Shown here: positions 36,259 to 48,356 of the stretch, one piece after another | How positions within the stretch are numbered: position 1 is the first letter of the stretch | Layout: every line of letters begins with the position of its first letter | From: Acorus gramineus | Taxonomy: Eukaryota > Streptophyta > Magnoliopsida > Acorales > Acoraceae | Length of the DNA stretch: 64,000 nucleotides | Direction of reading: 5' to 3' | NCBI GenBank assembly: GCA_030737835.1 | Contig: CM060849.1 | Coordinates: forward strand, 682,001 to 746,000 | Program-made: the position numbers and the translations under genes | Notes under the pieces: generated by a model | Seen by the model: the letters and a program-made list of their open reading frames with translations, nothing else | Told to the model about the DNA's origin: nothing | Database searches by the model: none

Positions 36259-36917
36259 CTACGCTGTGATGCTTAGGCCATCCATGGAGATTTCCATCCT
36301 CTTTGCTCCTCCGAGTACCCAACCCCATTCACAAGCTAGGCCAACAAAAGTGTCCCAAAGGTTATCGAAATAGAAACATTGCCCGCGGAAGACAACGGCA
36401 TTCCTTGTTAGCCATAGTGCCCACAACCCTACCGGTATTAAACATCGACGAACCTCTGCCTGTACTGATTTTTCCTTTTGACTAGCCATGCGTGAAGCCG
36501 CTCGCCAAAGCTCGTCCATGGTCTGGCAACTCATGTCCCGCTCTGCCCCTCGCCCTATCGCCGACCATAGCTCCTTTGCCTCCAGGCGAGAACAAAAGAG
36601 ATGATCCGCGGTCTCGTCATCAGCCATCCATATCACGCACGTTGTGGGTGCATGCGAAGCCCATTTTGCTCTATAACATTTCGTAAGAACCCGGCACTGA
36701 TATATACTAATCACAGAAAAACCTTGATTTTACATGGGATATTCGGCCTCCATATCTCGGATATCTTGGGCAGTGGTCGGGCATTCACATGAGCATCTTG
36801 CATAAACCACGTGTAGCCTTTCTTCGCCGTGTATCCCTTGCCCGGGTCAAATTGCCAACGTAGCTGATCATCCGCTCCTTCAGGAAGTGAGAACGTGCAC
36901 AGTATCTCCCGTAACAC
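36259..36917 (-). pseudogene. LINE C-terminal zf-RVT region, broken
   Basis: Two fragments, 36917-36711 and 36714-36259, cover a zf-RVT-like region: IWRPNIPCKIKVFL, then CVIWMADDETADHLFCSR and ALWLTRNAVVFRG. They are in different frames with a stop between them, and part of the usual Cys/His set is missing. This sits 3' of the RT as expected in plant L1-type LINEs. Confidence 0.75.
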
Positions 36918-37239
36918 CTCCGCCTGTCCGGTCTCACCGGCTTGGATGCCCCATGAAAGCCTTATGCGCCAACCCCCACTATCATCTCGTGCCTCCTAGC
37001 AATCTTTCACCCAGCAGTTCTTTGATAGTGCGATTTGATATATGGCTGGGAACCTATCCTTGAGTGGCCCCTCCCCACACTAGCAATCCTTTCAAAATCG
37101 TATTGACTGCCCGTTGCCCACCTCCCACTGAAAAGAAGAACTTAATTCGTCGAACACCTGTAGCCACCCTTTCACCACCTCGAAATGCTGTGTCAATGCA
37201 CTGGACGCGTTCCTCTACTGTAGCTACTCGTAGCGCTCG

Positions 37240-38250
37240 CTAAAAAATTGCACCCATGCAGTCTCGAGTGTTAACCGCTACTACCCCCCACTTGGATAAT
37301 ATCGACTTATTCATCTCCTCCAACCTGCGAATACCCAAACTGCCTTCCTGCCGAGGGAGACACGCCAGCTCCCATCGCACTAAGTGAGGTTTGCGAGCGT
37401 CAGGCCCGTTCCAAAGAAAACGGTGCTGTATGACATCTAGCTTTCTTAGGACCCCTTTTGGCAGCCTGAAAATATATAGGTAAAACACCGGTAGGCTCGA
37501 TAGCACGACCTGCAGCAGTGCCAATTTGCCTCCGAGACTGAGCAGCCGCTGGCTCCACCCTTCCAGCCGTTTTTTCACTCTATCTATCAATGGGTTCTAG
37601 TCTTTCTGCTGCATCTTCGTGGCCACCAATGGCAAACCCAGATGGCTGGTTGGAAGCTGCCGTCGCATCTCATCAGGCCCGCCAGTGTAGCTGCTTCCTC
37701 CAAGATGACGTTGATGGGTATCAATGTGCTCTTCGCATAATTGATACGCAAGCCAGAGAGGAGCCCAAAGCATTCAATTATGAATCTGAACCCTTCGACC
37801 ATGTCCGTCCTAGGTGCGCCAAAAAAGTATGGTGTCATCCGCGTATTGCGAAATGCAAATCTTGGTCGTCCCCAGATAGCACCCGAGCCCCTCGACCCAC
37901 CCATCCGACGCTGTCACCTTGCACATGAGACATAGGGTGTTAGCCACCATGGAGAAGAGTACCGGCGAGAGTGGGTCGCCTTGTCTGAGCCCCCTATTGA
38001 GAGGGAAAAAGCCGTAGGAGTTCCCATTGATGAGCACCGATGCCCTTGTTGATCCGATGCATTCCTCAATCATCCCGCACCACTTGTTACTAAAACCATG
38101 CAAGCGCATCAGCCGTAACAAGAAAGACCAATCGACATGGTCATATGCCTTATAGAAATCTAGTTTAAAGAGCGCCCTGGACCGGGCATCCGCATGTAAT
38201 CCGGATACTATCTCCTGTGTTACCACAAACCCCTCGAGTAAATTCCCCTA
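37240..38250 (-). pseudogene. LINE reverse transcriptase, frameshifted
   Basis: The segment starting near 38250 carries KLDFYKAYDHVDWSFLL, the RQGDPLSPVLF motif and the catalytic CISQYADDTILF. Coding then moves to another frame around 37810-37904 (GLRINYAKS thumb region) and again at 37590 (RLEGWSQRLLSLGGKLALLQ, typical of the end of L1-type RT). The order and motifs agree with the RVT_1 family; the frame changes make it non-functional. Confidence 0.88.
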
Positions 38251-38255
38251 AAAAA

Positions 38256-38465
38256 AAGTTTGCAACCGCTAGCAAGTTGGTTCTCATGGTCGTGGGCTCT
38301 ACTGTTGTAGGCATGTTGGCTTCTCGTCTTGTTGACACTCAATATCATTGAATACCACATAGTTTGAAATTTTTTTCACATACCAGAAATGAGTCTATAC
38401 TGTTTATAGAATTTATATTTTTTATAAAAACAAATACAGTTTTAGATAAAAATATATTATTTTTA
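38256..38465. other. Unassigned DNA between the LINE and foldback copy 2
   Basis: About 200 bp with no recognised feature. The 5' truncation point of the LINE probably falls near its left edge. Confidence 0.3.
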
Positions 38466-38958
38466 AGGGTTAAAGATATTTGTATCCTTACAAACATAGA
38501 TAATCTCATATAAGTCCTTGTAAAAGTTGAGGTAAACACATGAGTCTCTTAAAACTCACAAAAACCTAATTATCATCCTTGGGTTAAAATTTCATTAAAA
38601 TTTGACAGAATATTTTATCACCATATAATTGTGTAGATATTACAGTCCCCATAAACAATCATAAAAAAAAATTAGTCCATGTAAAGATCAAATTATAATT
38701 GTAAGACTTGTTATGTTTCTTTCATTTCCATTGAGGTATTGATTGAAAAATGTTAAAAATTTGAGGATAATTTAATTATTTCATGGTTATAAGTTAAAAT
38801 TAAGTAAGGGTAGGTTGGGTTAGGATTAATTTTTGTTGAAACCAGGGATGTATATGGGTTTTTGTGAGTTTTGAAGGACTTGTACGCTTATCCCAACTTT
38901 GATAAGGATTTATATGGAATTATCTATGTTTGCGAGGATTTTCTTGTCTTTAGCCCTA
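38466..38958. mobile_element. Foldback element, copy 2 (~490 bp)
   Basis: The left arm begins AGGGTTAAAGATATTTG (38466). The right arm, read in reverse, begins AGGGCTAAAGACAAGAAAAT at 38958. The arms match imperfectly over more than 100 bp, including CAAACATAGATAAT and CATATAA. There is no open frame. The family is the same as 35392-36078. Confidence 0.8.
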
Positions 38959-39169
38959 TTTCTTAAAAAAAAAAAAATTCAAAATGTATCTGGGGTTGGA
39001 AACAAGAGAGTTTAATAAAAAAAATTCCTAGGATGTACATTTAGGACGGGTTCAGATCCAGTCAGGCTTAGGTTGCACAATCTATTAATCAAAATACTCA
39101 GCTTAAGGCAATGATGCCGTTCACGGAGCTCGATTCGTTCTCTCCATGGCATTCACCAAGGGTTAGACA

Positions 39170-39345
39170 ATCTCACAGACTAGATTACCACTCACATGCA
39201 TCGCGAAGGGAACGTTCTAGCTGACCTCCTAGCCTCTCATCGCTCAGACAGAGGAGAAACTGTTCTCTTTCCTTTTAATGTTTGGACTGACTTGCAAGAT
39301 GTCATAGATCAAGATAAATCAAGCATTCCTTATGTACACAAAAGG
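39170..39345 (+). pseudogene. Remnant of a LINE-type RNase H domain
   Basis: Translation around 39188-39260 gives THMHREGNVLADLLASHRS, which resembles the HiyREgN-aADaLA motif of RVT_3 RNase H in plant non-LTR elements. It continues to about 39345 before a stop. No complete domain or neighbouring RT is present on this strand, so it is an orphan fragment. Confidence 0.5.
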
Positions 39346-39790
39346 GATTAAAGTCCTTTTCTTTGACATGTTTATCTTCTGGATGCCCATGATGGTTTTC
39401 TTAATTCAAAGGGATGCAGCTCAACCTGGATCGTTTTTCCCTCCTTTGTATTAAGACTCCACCCTAACCATTCCATTTTGTAAATGTAGCGAACAAAAAT
39501 ATCCCTTACAAATTTTATAATGATATATTCGGAGAGAAAATCAATACATAAGAAGATGTGGGTATAACTCGATCTCTTTAATCCTCGATCTCCTTTGAAG
39601 AGTTTATCGAGAATTACAACATTAGAGTTTGGTGAAATTTAAAAAGGAAGAAGAGGTCTGTGGTGCGTGATCCTTCGGGCCTTTTGAGTTTGAGCCTTGT
39701 TGTTCAGGACTAGCGGTGCTTTACTCTTCACCATTCTTGAATTTTTTGACTTGAGATTTGATTTGAAGTCGTTTTTCCTTGATCTTCCCT
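39346..39790. other. Intergenic, nothing recognised
   Basis: Mixed-composition DNA between the RNase H remnant and a pyrimidine-rich tandem repeat. No feature is supported. Confidence 0.3.
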
Positions 39791-39814
39791 TCTCTGGACT
39801 TTCTCCTTCATGAA

Positions 39815-40260
39815 CAAAGTGAAGATATTCTTCAAGAAAAAAGTGGAATCGAGGGAGAGTTTGTATTTCTCTCCCTTGGATTTTCCCACACTTTTCTTCT
39901 TCTTCTTCTTCTTCTTTCTTTGAGGGTGAGTGAACTTCTCTCCTTCTTTTGGTGAGTTCTTCAAGAAGAAGGTGGAATCAAGGGAGAATTTGTATTTTTC
40001 TTCCTTGGATTTTTTCCACACTTTTCTTCTTCTTCTTTCTTTGAGGGTGAGTGAAGATATTTTTTAAGAAGAAGGTGGAATCGAGGGAGAGTTTGTATTT
40101 CTCTTCCTTTGATTTTCCTCACACTTTTCTTCTTCTTCTTCTTTCTTTGAGGGTGAGTGAAATTCTCTCATTCTTTTGGTGAGTTCTTCAAGACAAGGTA
40201 GAATCAAGGGAGAGTTTGCATTTCTCTCCCTTAGATTTTCTTTACACTTTTTTTGTTCTC
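39815..40260. repeat. Four diverged ~100-130-bp tandem repeats
   Basis: The core TTCAAGAAGAAGGTGGAATC, then GGGAGAGTTTGTATTTCTC, then CACACTTTTCTTCTTCTT recurs near 39832, 39961, 40063 and 40188, joined by GAGGGTGAGTGAA. Variable (TTC)n runs account for unequal unit lengths. The open frames through it reflect the repeats. Confidence 0.8.
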
Positions 40261-40437
40261 CTTTCTCTCTCCTCCCTCCCTTCTATTTACAGAGGAAGGG
40301 AGGGATGGCTATAAGAAATAGTATGTAGTTAGTTATAGGGGAGTGGGTAGTAAGAATTTTTAACTTTTTCTTTTTTATTTATTATTATTTTTTAATTTAA
40401 TTTGATTTAATCTTAACTGACTTTGACTTCTTCCTTT

Positions 40438-40473
<36 letters not shown>

Positions 40474-40858
40474 TTATTTTTGACTTGCCCAGACAAGGCA
40501 GAACAGGCCCTGCCAACTTGGCAGGGCTGTCCTGGGTTCTGTTCAGCCTGGTCCTGCCCATGCAGGCCGAACCGGCCCAGACAAACATTTTTTTTTTTTT
40601 TTGTTCTTTTATATGTCTACAGTAAAGTCCATATTACTTTTTGTAAAATTTTTTCTTATAATGCAATATAATTTGATTATCAAATAAAAAAAAATACACA
40701 GCATATAAATCAAATTGTTCAATAATTATTAAGTACAATGTTAATCTCTGTCCAACCGTGCATTCCAATAGTGATCGTAGCACGCCTAAATGATCCATAC
40801 TAATTTAGGACTCGTAATATATATATATAAAAAAAAAAAATCACCGATCAAATCAGTA
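40261..40858. other. Intergenic; (TTA)n run and a GC-rich hairpin patch
   Basis: It contains a TTA/ATT microsatellite at 40440-40475. A GC-rich patch at 40490-40590 includes the inverted repeat CCCTGCCAA-C-TTGGCAGGG. A TATAAAT-like motif near 40703 may serve the small gene downstream, but this is not proved. Confidence 0.4.
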
Positions 40859-41143
40859 ATGACGGGAGGACACGCCGGCTCCGTAGTAGTTCGCTTCTTC
40901 TCGTTCGCAGGCGCCGGAGGTAAGAACATATTTCTCAGTCCTCGTGTCCCTCAAATCCCAGAGATATCTTGTACTCGATCGATTGGAGTTCTTTTTTCTA
41001 ATCGGTCCGAATCTCTTACAGTCTTTTGTACGTTGGCCATCAACCTATGGCGCGATCTCGATCGGAAGGCCACTCTCAAACAGGCGGCGGCGACGACCAC
41101 GGCCCCCTCTAATTTGGTAAACAGCGCTTCTGCAGAATCCTAA
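40859..41143 (+). CDS. Small two-exon gene, 60 residues, one hydrophobic segment
   Basis: Exon 1, 40859-40919, encodes MTGGHAGSVVVRFFSFAGAG; a good donor (GGAG|GTAAGA) follows. Exon 2, 41022-41143, begins after CTTACAG and encodes VFCTLAINLWRDLDRK, then an Ala/Thr/Ser-rich tail to a TAA. Phase is kept across the 102-bp intron. The N-terminal half is hydrophobic (about residues 8-28), followed by a charged WRDLDRK stretch, suggesting a small membrane-anchored protein. The layout recalls small conserved plant proteins of unknown function, but I cannot name a family. Reading through the intron gives a longer open frame, but the splice sites and the continuous hydrophobic segment favour the spliced form. 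Confidence 0.6.
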   Translation: MTGGHAGSVVVRFFSFAGAGGKNIFLSPRVPQIPEISCTRSIGVLFSNRSESLTVFCTLAINLWRDLDRKATLKQAAATTTAPSNLVNSASAES

Positions 41144-44100
41144 TTAAAGGAATTCATATCAGGAGGGGTGTGTGTGTGTGTGTGTTTTTAATTTGAATGA
41201 TCATTGTTTATCTTTTCTTTTAAAATTTCATAGTCATCCGAGACGGGTTGTAGAGCGTCCAACATATATCTATTGTTATCACATGATTTCGGATGATAGG
41301 TAACGTTGCGGTTGTTCAACATTCATCATCTGCTCTGCTTCATATATGTTGTTAAGACCAAAATAGAATCTCCATTTTTTAAATTAATAATGCGAACTGG
41401 CACATACAAGGAAAGAAAGACAATAAAAGGAAATCGAAGAAAGGAATAAGACAACTTTGTCACTCAGGCACAAACTTAAACTAGGATTGATGTATTCTCA
41501 TGCTGAGCTAAATAAGTAAGATATGATTTGATGTTTTTGCCGTTCAGAAGGGAGTCCTATTTATAGAGCTCTAAAATGACAGTTAATGTTTCTTTGGCTG
41601 ATGGCTCCATCATAAATTCATCAGTGGTCGATGCCTACTAGATCAGATTATCCTCCTGCAATTGTGGCAGTCACTAATGTGAACAAGCTTTTGATGGCTC
41701 AATAACTGTGTTTGCTATTGGTATCAATTATCTTTTGAAATCCTCCTAGGAGCAAAAGAAGGATCTGGTAAGCAGCCAAATGTATCTGCCATGGTTAATT
41801 TTTGGGTTTGAGTTGGTTGGGCCAATGATTCAAATAGGTAATTTGTCCCTTGGTAGACAAGTGGCTTGATGAAGCCGACAATATATCAATCTAGGTAGGC
41901 CTATGGTAGAAGCGGACTAGCCACTTTGAAGATCCACCCTTGCTATTCGCCTATATGTCTTTCTTCTTTGAGTTGTGTACTGCATCAAGGTTCTCTAGGT
42001 TTTGATATTGGTGTAGTTACTTGGGCATGGGTCAGGAATTAGCTTGAACTATCCTCTCCAGGTTATAGAGAGTTTGCTTTTGTATTGGGTGCCTTCGCTT
42101 CTACGAGAGACCTATGAGATGTTTATTGTTGAAGACATCCACTATTTGAATGGAGTGTGTAAATCAGAGCTGATAGGCATTGTCATTGATGCATTTTATT
42201 ATAAAAAATAATAGGTGCTAATCAGGCTATTAGTGGTTGCCTAGGGATTAATCAGGCAATGATTAAGAAGGAATTAATTGATCACTTTTCTTTTATAATA
42301 AAACATGGAAGAAAAGAAATTCAAATTTATAAGTACCCCGCTTAACCATTGTCTAGCCACTTAATCCTTATCCCCGCTTGATCCCATGGCCGCTTAACAT
42401 TATGCACGCGAAGGTGCCTGGGTATTGGATGCGTCTGCTTTGGTTCTTTTCCTTCTTTAAATCTGCTCATTAAAATTAGAATATCTAAAAGAAAACTCAT
42501 AGAAAGTGAATTTGTTGTCTTTATTTTTATCCCTATTCATTTGATGAAACATCACAATGGGTTGATCAAAGTAATGCCAAACCATACCATTTATCTGAAT
42601 AGCCAGTTATTAAAGACCATCCACCTACAAAAGTAATATTGTTGCAAAACTACATATTGAACCTCAAATCATATGATGAAATAACACTGAAAATTTATCT
42701 GCAAACAATATTATTTACAGGTGTTTGACTTTAATATTAGCTTGGAATTTGATCCTTAAAATTTTCAGATGCCCATGACAGATTTTATTAATCCATATGG
42801 ATGGAATCTATGAATAAAGAATCAAAATCCATGGAAGAAAAAAAAGGTTTGGGGATTTGATCCAAAACTGCTAAATCAATGGGGTGTAATTGCATTTGTA
42901 AAACCAACAGGAAACAAAGTTGATATTGACAAATTAAAGGCAAGATTAGGGACAAAAGGCTTCATCAGGTACAAAAGGTTCCATTCAGAAAGAAGAACCA
43001 GATTATAAAGAGAAATTCTCTGGTATCTGACGAAAGCATACTGAATACTTTGAAATGTTTCACGTCTGCCCAGAACTCAGTATATTTTGAATGTAGGAAA
43101 ACTTTGAATGAGGCTGTTGTATTCAAAGAACAAGAGGAAGAAGAGATTCTCTGTCTTCTTCACACAACACCAGTTCTGTTTGTTGATTTGATGATGACAA
43201 AATAGAGAGGATGAACCCCCATTTATTGAGCCATGTACCCCTTAGTAGCTCCCTTTCAAATGTGACTACAATTTTTAAAAAATTTCCTATAATGACATCC
43301 TTCTAATGTTGTAACTACTTCCTAATTACCTTTTAATGTATTAACATCACTTTAACGGTGGAACTACCATTTGATTGCACCCTTTCAAATAAATGCACCC
43401 TTTATTTGAATTTTTATTAATTAAAAAGATGTCACCTTGAACTTGCATCATTTCAAAGGATGTGTCGCAATTATACTTGCATCCATTCAATGGATGTGCC
43501 ACCTTACACTTTTTCAAAGTTTTTGAATCGCTAAGTGGTGTAACTACCACTTCATCTTGAAAAATTTTCCATCACGGCTCACAAACAATTTATTGTGATA
43601 GCTGATTCTCTTATGAGTATTGGTGTGTTGATGAAGCATAGATCCTTACCACAGAGGATATTTTTTTTTTTGCTGTTACAGAGGATAGTTTCATTATTTA
43701 TTATGTCATATATTTCACAGTAAATCACATGTTAATATATTCTTCTTTTGGGAATAGGACTTATGACCTAAAATGATATGAGATATCTTGGTCAAAAAAG
43801 TGTCTTTCCTCTCTTTGGAATAAGGGGTCCATGAGGAGAGAATGGCACTGATAACTATGCAAAACTGACCTAGATGATGAATTATAAGATGCTCAAATAA
43901 AGAAACTGAAGGTCTATGTATGAATTATATGGGATGGGGGAATCCTGGAAAATAGAGATTGACAATATCAACACCTTAAATGCATCGGAACAGACAATTT
44001 TTATTTGAACCACACTGTTATTCTTTGTGCTGTAGGCTTTTGCTACAATATGACAGCATCCCCAAGCTCCTCTAAGAGATGCCAAACCAATGTTGAAGAC

Positions 44101-44512
44101 CAGAGGTCTAGTTGCATGTTCTGTCTTGCAACAAAATGGCATGTATTAGAAGCTACTAAATTGCAACCCGGTAATAGACATGGGACTACGGGAGAATTTG
44201 GAAGATTATAATTTTCAAGTGATATGCAAAATGCTTCAAGAAAGCATGTGAACGTGTGCGCAATACATACTGAAAATAATTATTCTTCTGGAAATCTGTC
44301 TTTCTGAGTCCAGAGTAATAATTCAGATGAAATGGGTGTTGTCTAATGGTTACTTCAACTAATATTAAGTTATCGGAATGTGACCATTTGAAATAAAATT
44401 CAGAAAATAAAAAGTAAACTTGGAAAACATTGTGTCATTGAAATGGGTGTGGCACATACACAAAATCCATAACATAGGGAAAAAGTAGTAGTATCATTCT
44501 ACATACATCAAT
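41144..44512. other. 3.4-kb intergenic region, nothing coding
   Basis: Contains a (GT)n run at 41168-41187 and AT-rich DNA. CTATAAATAGG read on the minus strand near 41565 and long repeat-like stretches hint at old retroelement debris, but no borders, duplications or coding domains are visible. The last few hundred bases before 44513 probably include the 3' UTR of the CIPK gene on the minus strand. Confidence 0.35.
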
Positions 44513-45901
44513 CTAATGGGGTTGCTCTCTTTCTTGTATTTGCTGCTGTTGTGGTTCCGGTTGTTGTTGGGTTTGGTCAGTCCCCTGCCATGTCCACACA
44601 ATGTCTTTCAGAGAAGGCCTTAGTTCCTGATTGCAAAACTTCTTATACTCCATCGTGTCCCCAGCGGTCTTCTTCATCTCCACAATATAAAACGCAGGAG
44701 TAACCTCAAAGATCTCAGCATCAATGGCTAATTGTCCCTTTCTGCCTTCCTTGCTCCCCTGAAGCTTCACTAGCCCATCCTTCTTTTCCACCTTAAAACT
44801 CTGCCCTTCTGCAATCTCCTCTAGCTTTGACACTATTGTCGAAGCAGACTTCTGTGTTGTGAAGCGCGACTCTGCTTTCTGGTCCTTCTCTTTCTCAAAT
44901 AGGCCTGATAAGTCAAACCCAGCGGAAAGAGAGATGATGTCAAATGCATTCATACAAGTAGGCTTCATGGAGTTTCCAACCTTGTCATTCTTTTCTGATG
45001 TGCCATCTGAATCTGATGTAAAAGCCCGCTGTATATCTAACGGGGCTTTGGTCCCCGCCTCTTCTTGTTGGTGCTTTGCCTCGATCGGCTTAAACCCCTT
45101 TTTGAACCATGAATTCTCCATCAGCTTTGCAATTGTGATTCGAGTGCTTGGGTTTGGGTCGAGGACCTTTGACAGTAACTTCTTCACGTCAGAGGGGAAC
45201 CACTGGGGGTATTTGAACTCTCCTTTGCTTATCTTCCTGTACATCTCCATTAAATTCGGATCATGGAAAGGTAGATAACCTGCCATGAGAACAAAGAGGA
45301 TGACCCCACAAGACCATATGTCGGCCTTGGCCCCGTCATATCCTTTTTTGTTGATGATCTCAGGAGCAACATAGGCTGGTGTCCCGCATGTCGTGTGGAG
45401 GAGCCCGTCATGCCTCTGCGACTCCGTGAGTGCACTTAGACCAAAGTCCGAGACCTTGAGATTCCCATTGTCATCGAGGAGGAGGTTCTCCGGCTTCAGA
45501 TCTCGGTGGTAGACCCCACGGCTGTGGCAGAAATCAACTGCCCCAATGAGCTGCTGGAAATACTTCTGGGCACAGTCCTCCTTGAGTTTCCCTTTCGCAA
45601 TCTTGTTAAACAACTCACCACCCTTCACACACTCCATCACGAAATAGATCTTGCTCTTGCTGGCCATGACCTCGTATAGCTGCACGATGTTGGGGTGGCG
45701 GACAAGCCTCATGACGGATATTTCCCTCTTGATCTGATCGATCATTCCAACCTTGAGAATTTTCTCCTTGTCAATGACCTTGATGGCCACGCTCTGCCCA
45801 GAGCTCAGCTTTCGTCCATGGTACACCTTCGCGAAGGTGCCTTGTCCGAGGAGCCTCCCAAGCTCATATCGCTGCATTAGGATAACCCCTTTCTTCTCCA
45901 T
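44513..45901 (-). CDS. CIPK: CBL-interacting protein kinase (SnRK3), intronless, 462 residues
   Basis: Serine/threonine kinase that is normally recruited and activated by calcium-bound CBL sensors, usually at a membrane, to phosphorylate transporters. The kinase domain spans about residues 12-267: glycine loop [11 protein letters not shown], lysine K41, HRD 132-134, DFG 152-154, and an activation loop ending [10 protein letters not shown] with T170/T171. The NAF/FISL motif that binds CBL is at [20 protein letters not shown] (N318-F320), followed by the phosphatase-interaction region [19 protein letters not shown]. The length matches the family. The start [15 protein letters not shown] was chosen because family proteins begin this way; an upstream in-frame ATG at 46024 would add 41 unusual residues. 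A Gln-rich tail ends the protein. The sequence most resembles the intronless CIPK2/CIPK10 group; the exact member is not assigned. Confidence 0.95.
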   Translation of the reverse strand: MEKKGVILMQRYELGRLLGQGTFAKVYHGRKLSSGQSVAIKVIDKEKILKVGMIDQIKREISVMRLVRHPNIVQLYEVMASKSKIYFVMECVKGGELFNKIAKGKLKEDCAQKYFQQLIGAVDFCHSRGVYHRDLKPENLLLDDNGNLKVSDFGLSALTESQRHDGLLHTTCGTPAYVAPEIINKKGYDGAKADIWSCGVILFVLMAGYLPFHDPNLMEMYRKISKGEFKYPQWFPSDVKKLLSKVLDPNPSTRITIAKLMENSWFKKGFKPIEAKHQQEEAGTKAPLDIQRAFTSDSDGTSEKNDKVGNSMKPTCMNAFDIISLSAGFDLSGLFEKEKDQKAESRFTTQKSASTIVSKLEEIAEGQSFKVEKKDGLVKLQGSKEGRKGQLAIDAEIFEVTPAFYIVEMKKTAGDTMEYKKFCNQELRPSLKDIVWTWQGTDQTQQQPEPQQQQIQEREQPH

Positions 45902-46024
45902 TTGTCGGCAGTTGACCAGTCTGTTAATGAAAAGCTCAGTCTGAAACCATCGAGATGCGTATGCATATTTCTTCCATCTTGACGCTTCTTGCCTGGTAAC
46001 TGAATTAGGGAGGATGGGAACCAA

Positions 46025-48117
46025 TCATGAAAAACAACCAAGAAAAGAAAAAGAAAATTAACATCAAACCTTGCCCTGGAGCAGGTTTGATGCAAACAAC
46101 ACCTAGAGATAGGGAAGTTCTTTTTTGTTCTTCCGCAAAAGGTAATGGGGGAGACCATGTGAGTAAAAATAGCATTTAGTTATGGTGAATTTTGACCTGT
46201 CATAAGAAGAGGTAGCCTTCTGCCTATATAGCAAATGGAGGTTATTTTGAGATCTAATCTTAGTAAAGCATATAAAAGAAAAACCAAGCAACTTTGGACA
46301 TGGTTGCTCTGAATTTCTTTTTTAAACCATCCAATTGTTGAGATGAAATGAATGTAAAATTTCTGTTGAGAACCAATGAACTGTGTAGATTCACTGACCT
46401 TTACAAGTGCAGGGAAGTTGAGGTTCTTGGTGGGAGGCCGAGTTGTGGGGAGATAAAGACAGTCCTTGCTGCATAGAGTTTACCGTTCATAATTTCATAT
46501 TGGAAGAAGTATGTGGTTTGCCTTTTATCTAGGAGATGGTTTGCCAACGCTTTCATTTAGACCATCCGTTCTTGATGGCTCTGTTTCTATGTCCCGTAAC
46601 AATTTGGAAACTAATAATGATGGAAATAATAGGCCACCTGATACTGAAGTTGTCCGGTGAATTGGACCAATGGTCTACTGTTTTGCCATGACAAGTGGCA
46701 TGGCTTGAGACCTTATGTAAATTGAGTGCATGGGACACAAGAAGAATTGGAAACATGTACCTTGTGTTTCTGGAAACTGAACTCGGAATAACTTATTTGA
46801 ATATCTTTCTTGGATGCAACCAGAGAATCCAGTGGGACACACGTGAAGAGATAGTGTTCAACGATTCTGAACCACCAGTCCAGTATGTGATACTGTTTAT
46901 TATTTTGGTTCTGTTTCTTTGAGGTGTCAACTGGATTTTATCTAAAACATCAGCTTCTAAAGTAACACCATGACACAGATAAGTGAACCTATGACTACTT
47001 TTGGTTTCCATACAGATTGAAGCAAACATCTATATGTTATGGGCAATGCAAATGGAACGTGATATCTTAATAGTGAAGTAACACCATGATATCTTAGCTC
47101 CTTATTCGGCCTTGCCCTCTGCAGTGCAATATGATGTTTAGATGGTTTAAGAATTTTATCCTCCGGGGCTGGGGGGATTTCAATCTAAAAAAAAAGGTAA
47201 AAGGGTAAAAAAGAGATGTGGCTCTAATTTGGTTTTTCCCTGTTTGCTAATGGAATATAAAAGTGCCGTGCTGTTGCATTTTTTTTTACAGTCCAAAATG
47301 TAGGCGATTTATAAGTCACATTAAACTTTTTTTGACACTAAAAATGGATTTATACAACTTGAAATTGAATGATATATATTTTTTATTAAAGCATATATCT
47401 CATTAAATAATGTTTACTATTTTTTAAAAATGAAAACACTTGTAGTATGAGTTTTTTAAAATTGACTGAGACAATCTCCAAGAAACACTAATATTTTGGA
47501 GGCGATGACAATTTTTGTTATATGGTCCTGCGGAAAACTAACCTTTTGTTTCACATTGGAACATGGTGTGAGCATTAGAGCCATAGCCAGTAATGATGGA
47601 TTAGAAAATTTCTTATGTCTGTCTAGCGTTTCTAATTTATTATGATGATGAGGCAAAATTTTCAAAGAGCTCTCATTTAAGAGCATTGATACACTCAATC
47701 TATTTTATAACTTTACCTGTAATTGTACTATCGTAATGTATGTGTTCTATTGTAGTGTGTGGAGCTGTAATTTTTTTATTTTTCAGAGAAAAAAATACAC
47801 TAAAATATACTAATGCATCTTAATAAATGTTTCAATTTTAATGGTAAATTTATATTTTACTGATAAAAATCGATGAAGATTGTGGATCGCAATGAGACCA
47901 CATGTACTGAGCATATTATTTTCCTTATGTTAATCAACTTCTAACATTTCTTTTGAGCGGGTTTGAATTCGTGTTAAACTTGTGTAGGGCCTACACTTAT
48001 TCGGATGTTCTAGTTATAAAAGGTATAAATTTCTGGTAAAGAAATGATTTCATTGCATAAAAAATGTTCTAGTTATAAAAGGTATAAATTTTTGGTAAAA
48101 AAATGACTACACATGTG
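46025..48117. other. CIPK upstream region and intergenic DNA
   Basis: AT-rich, without coding features. A pair of direct repeats near 48007-48050 and 48065-48108 (TGTTCTAGTTATAAAAGGTA) immediately precedes the plastid-derived segment. Confidence 0.4.
46223..46231 (-). promoter_or_regulatory. Possible TATA box of the CIPK gene
   Basis: On the minus strand TATATAGG lies about 320 bases upstream of the chosen start codon. It is a plausible core promoter element that would give a 5' leader of roughly 290 nt. No other support is visible. Confidence 0.3.
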
Positions 48118-48356
48118 TAATCTGTTTCGCTATTCTAAGTGGTTATTCTATTCTGGGTAATGAAGAACTTGTCATTCTTAATTCTTGGGTTCAGGAATTT
48201 CTTTATAACTTAAGCGACACAATAAAAGCTTTTTCGATTCTTTTAGTTACTGATTTATGGATTGGATTCCATTCACCCCACGGTTGGGAACTAATGATTG
48301 GTTCGGTCTACAATGATTTTGGATTAGCTCATAACGAACAAATTATATCTGGGCTT
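48118..48356 (+). pseudogene. cemA: Nuclear copy of part of plastid cemA (NUPT)
   Basis: Translation gives plastid envelope membrane protein CemA sequence in one open frame: [20 protein letters not shown] through [20 protein letters not shown] to [16 protein letters not shown]. After ISGL (about 48356) it turns abruptly into unrelated sequence. Only about 80 residues of the roughly 230-residue protein are present and there is no start codon, so this is an inserted organelle fragment, not a gene. The frame is still open, which suggests a fairly recent transfer. Confidence 0.92.

Larger units (their letters stand above)
36079..38255 (-). mobile_element. 5'-truncated L1-type LINE
   Basis: On the minus strand this encodes part of a reverse transcriptase and downstream modules and ends in a short A tail (T run at about 36079-36085 on the + strand). 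The 3' end sequence GGTCTACCAGTTTCGAAAAA is typical of plant LINE tails. The 5' part, endonuclease included, is missing. Several frame changes show that it is dead. No convincing target duplication was found. Confidence 0.85.

Noticed and set aside
36303-37928. Plus-strand open frames over the LINE
   Set aside because: They are antisense shadows of the minus-strand reverse transcriptase and zf-RVT segments, which carry recognisable motifs.
43347-43550. Reverse-strand open frame with repeated short motifs
   Set aside because: AT-rich, no recognisable family, and the surrounding DNA shows no gene structure.
45902-46024. Longer N-terminus for the CIPK protein
   Set aside because: The extra 41 residues are unlike any CIPK N-terminus; the family start MEKKG lies at 45901.
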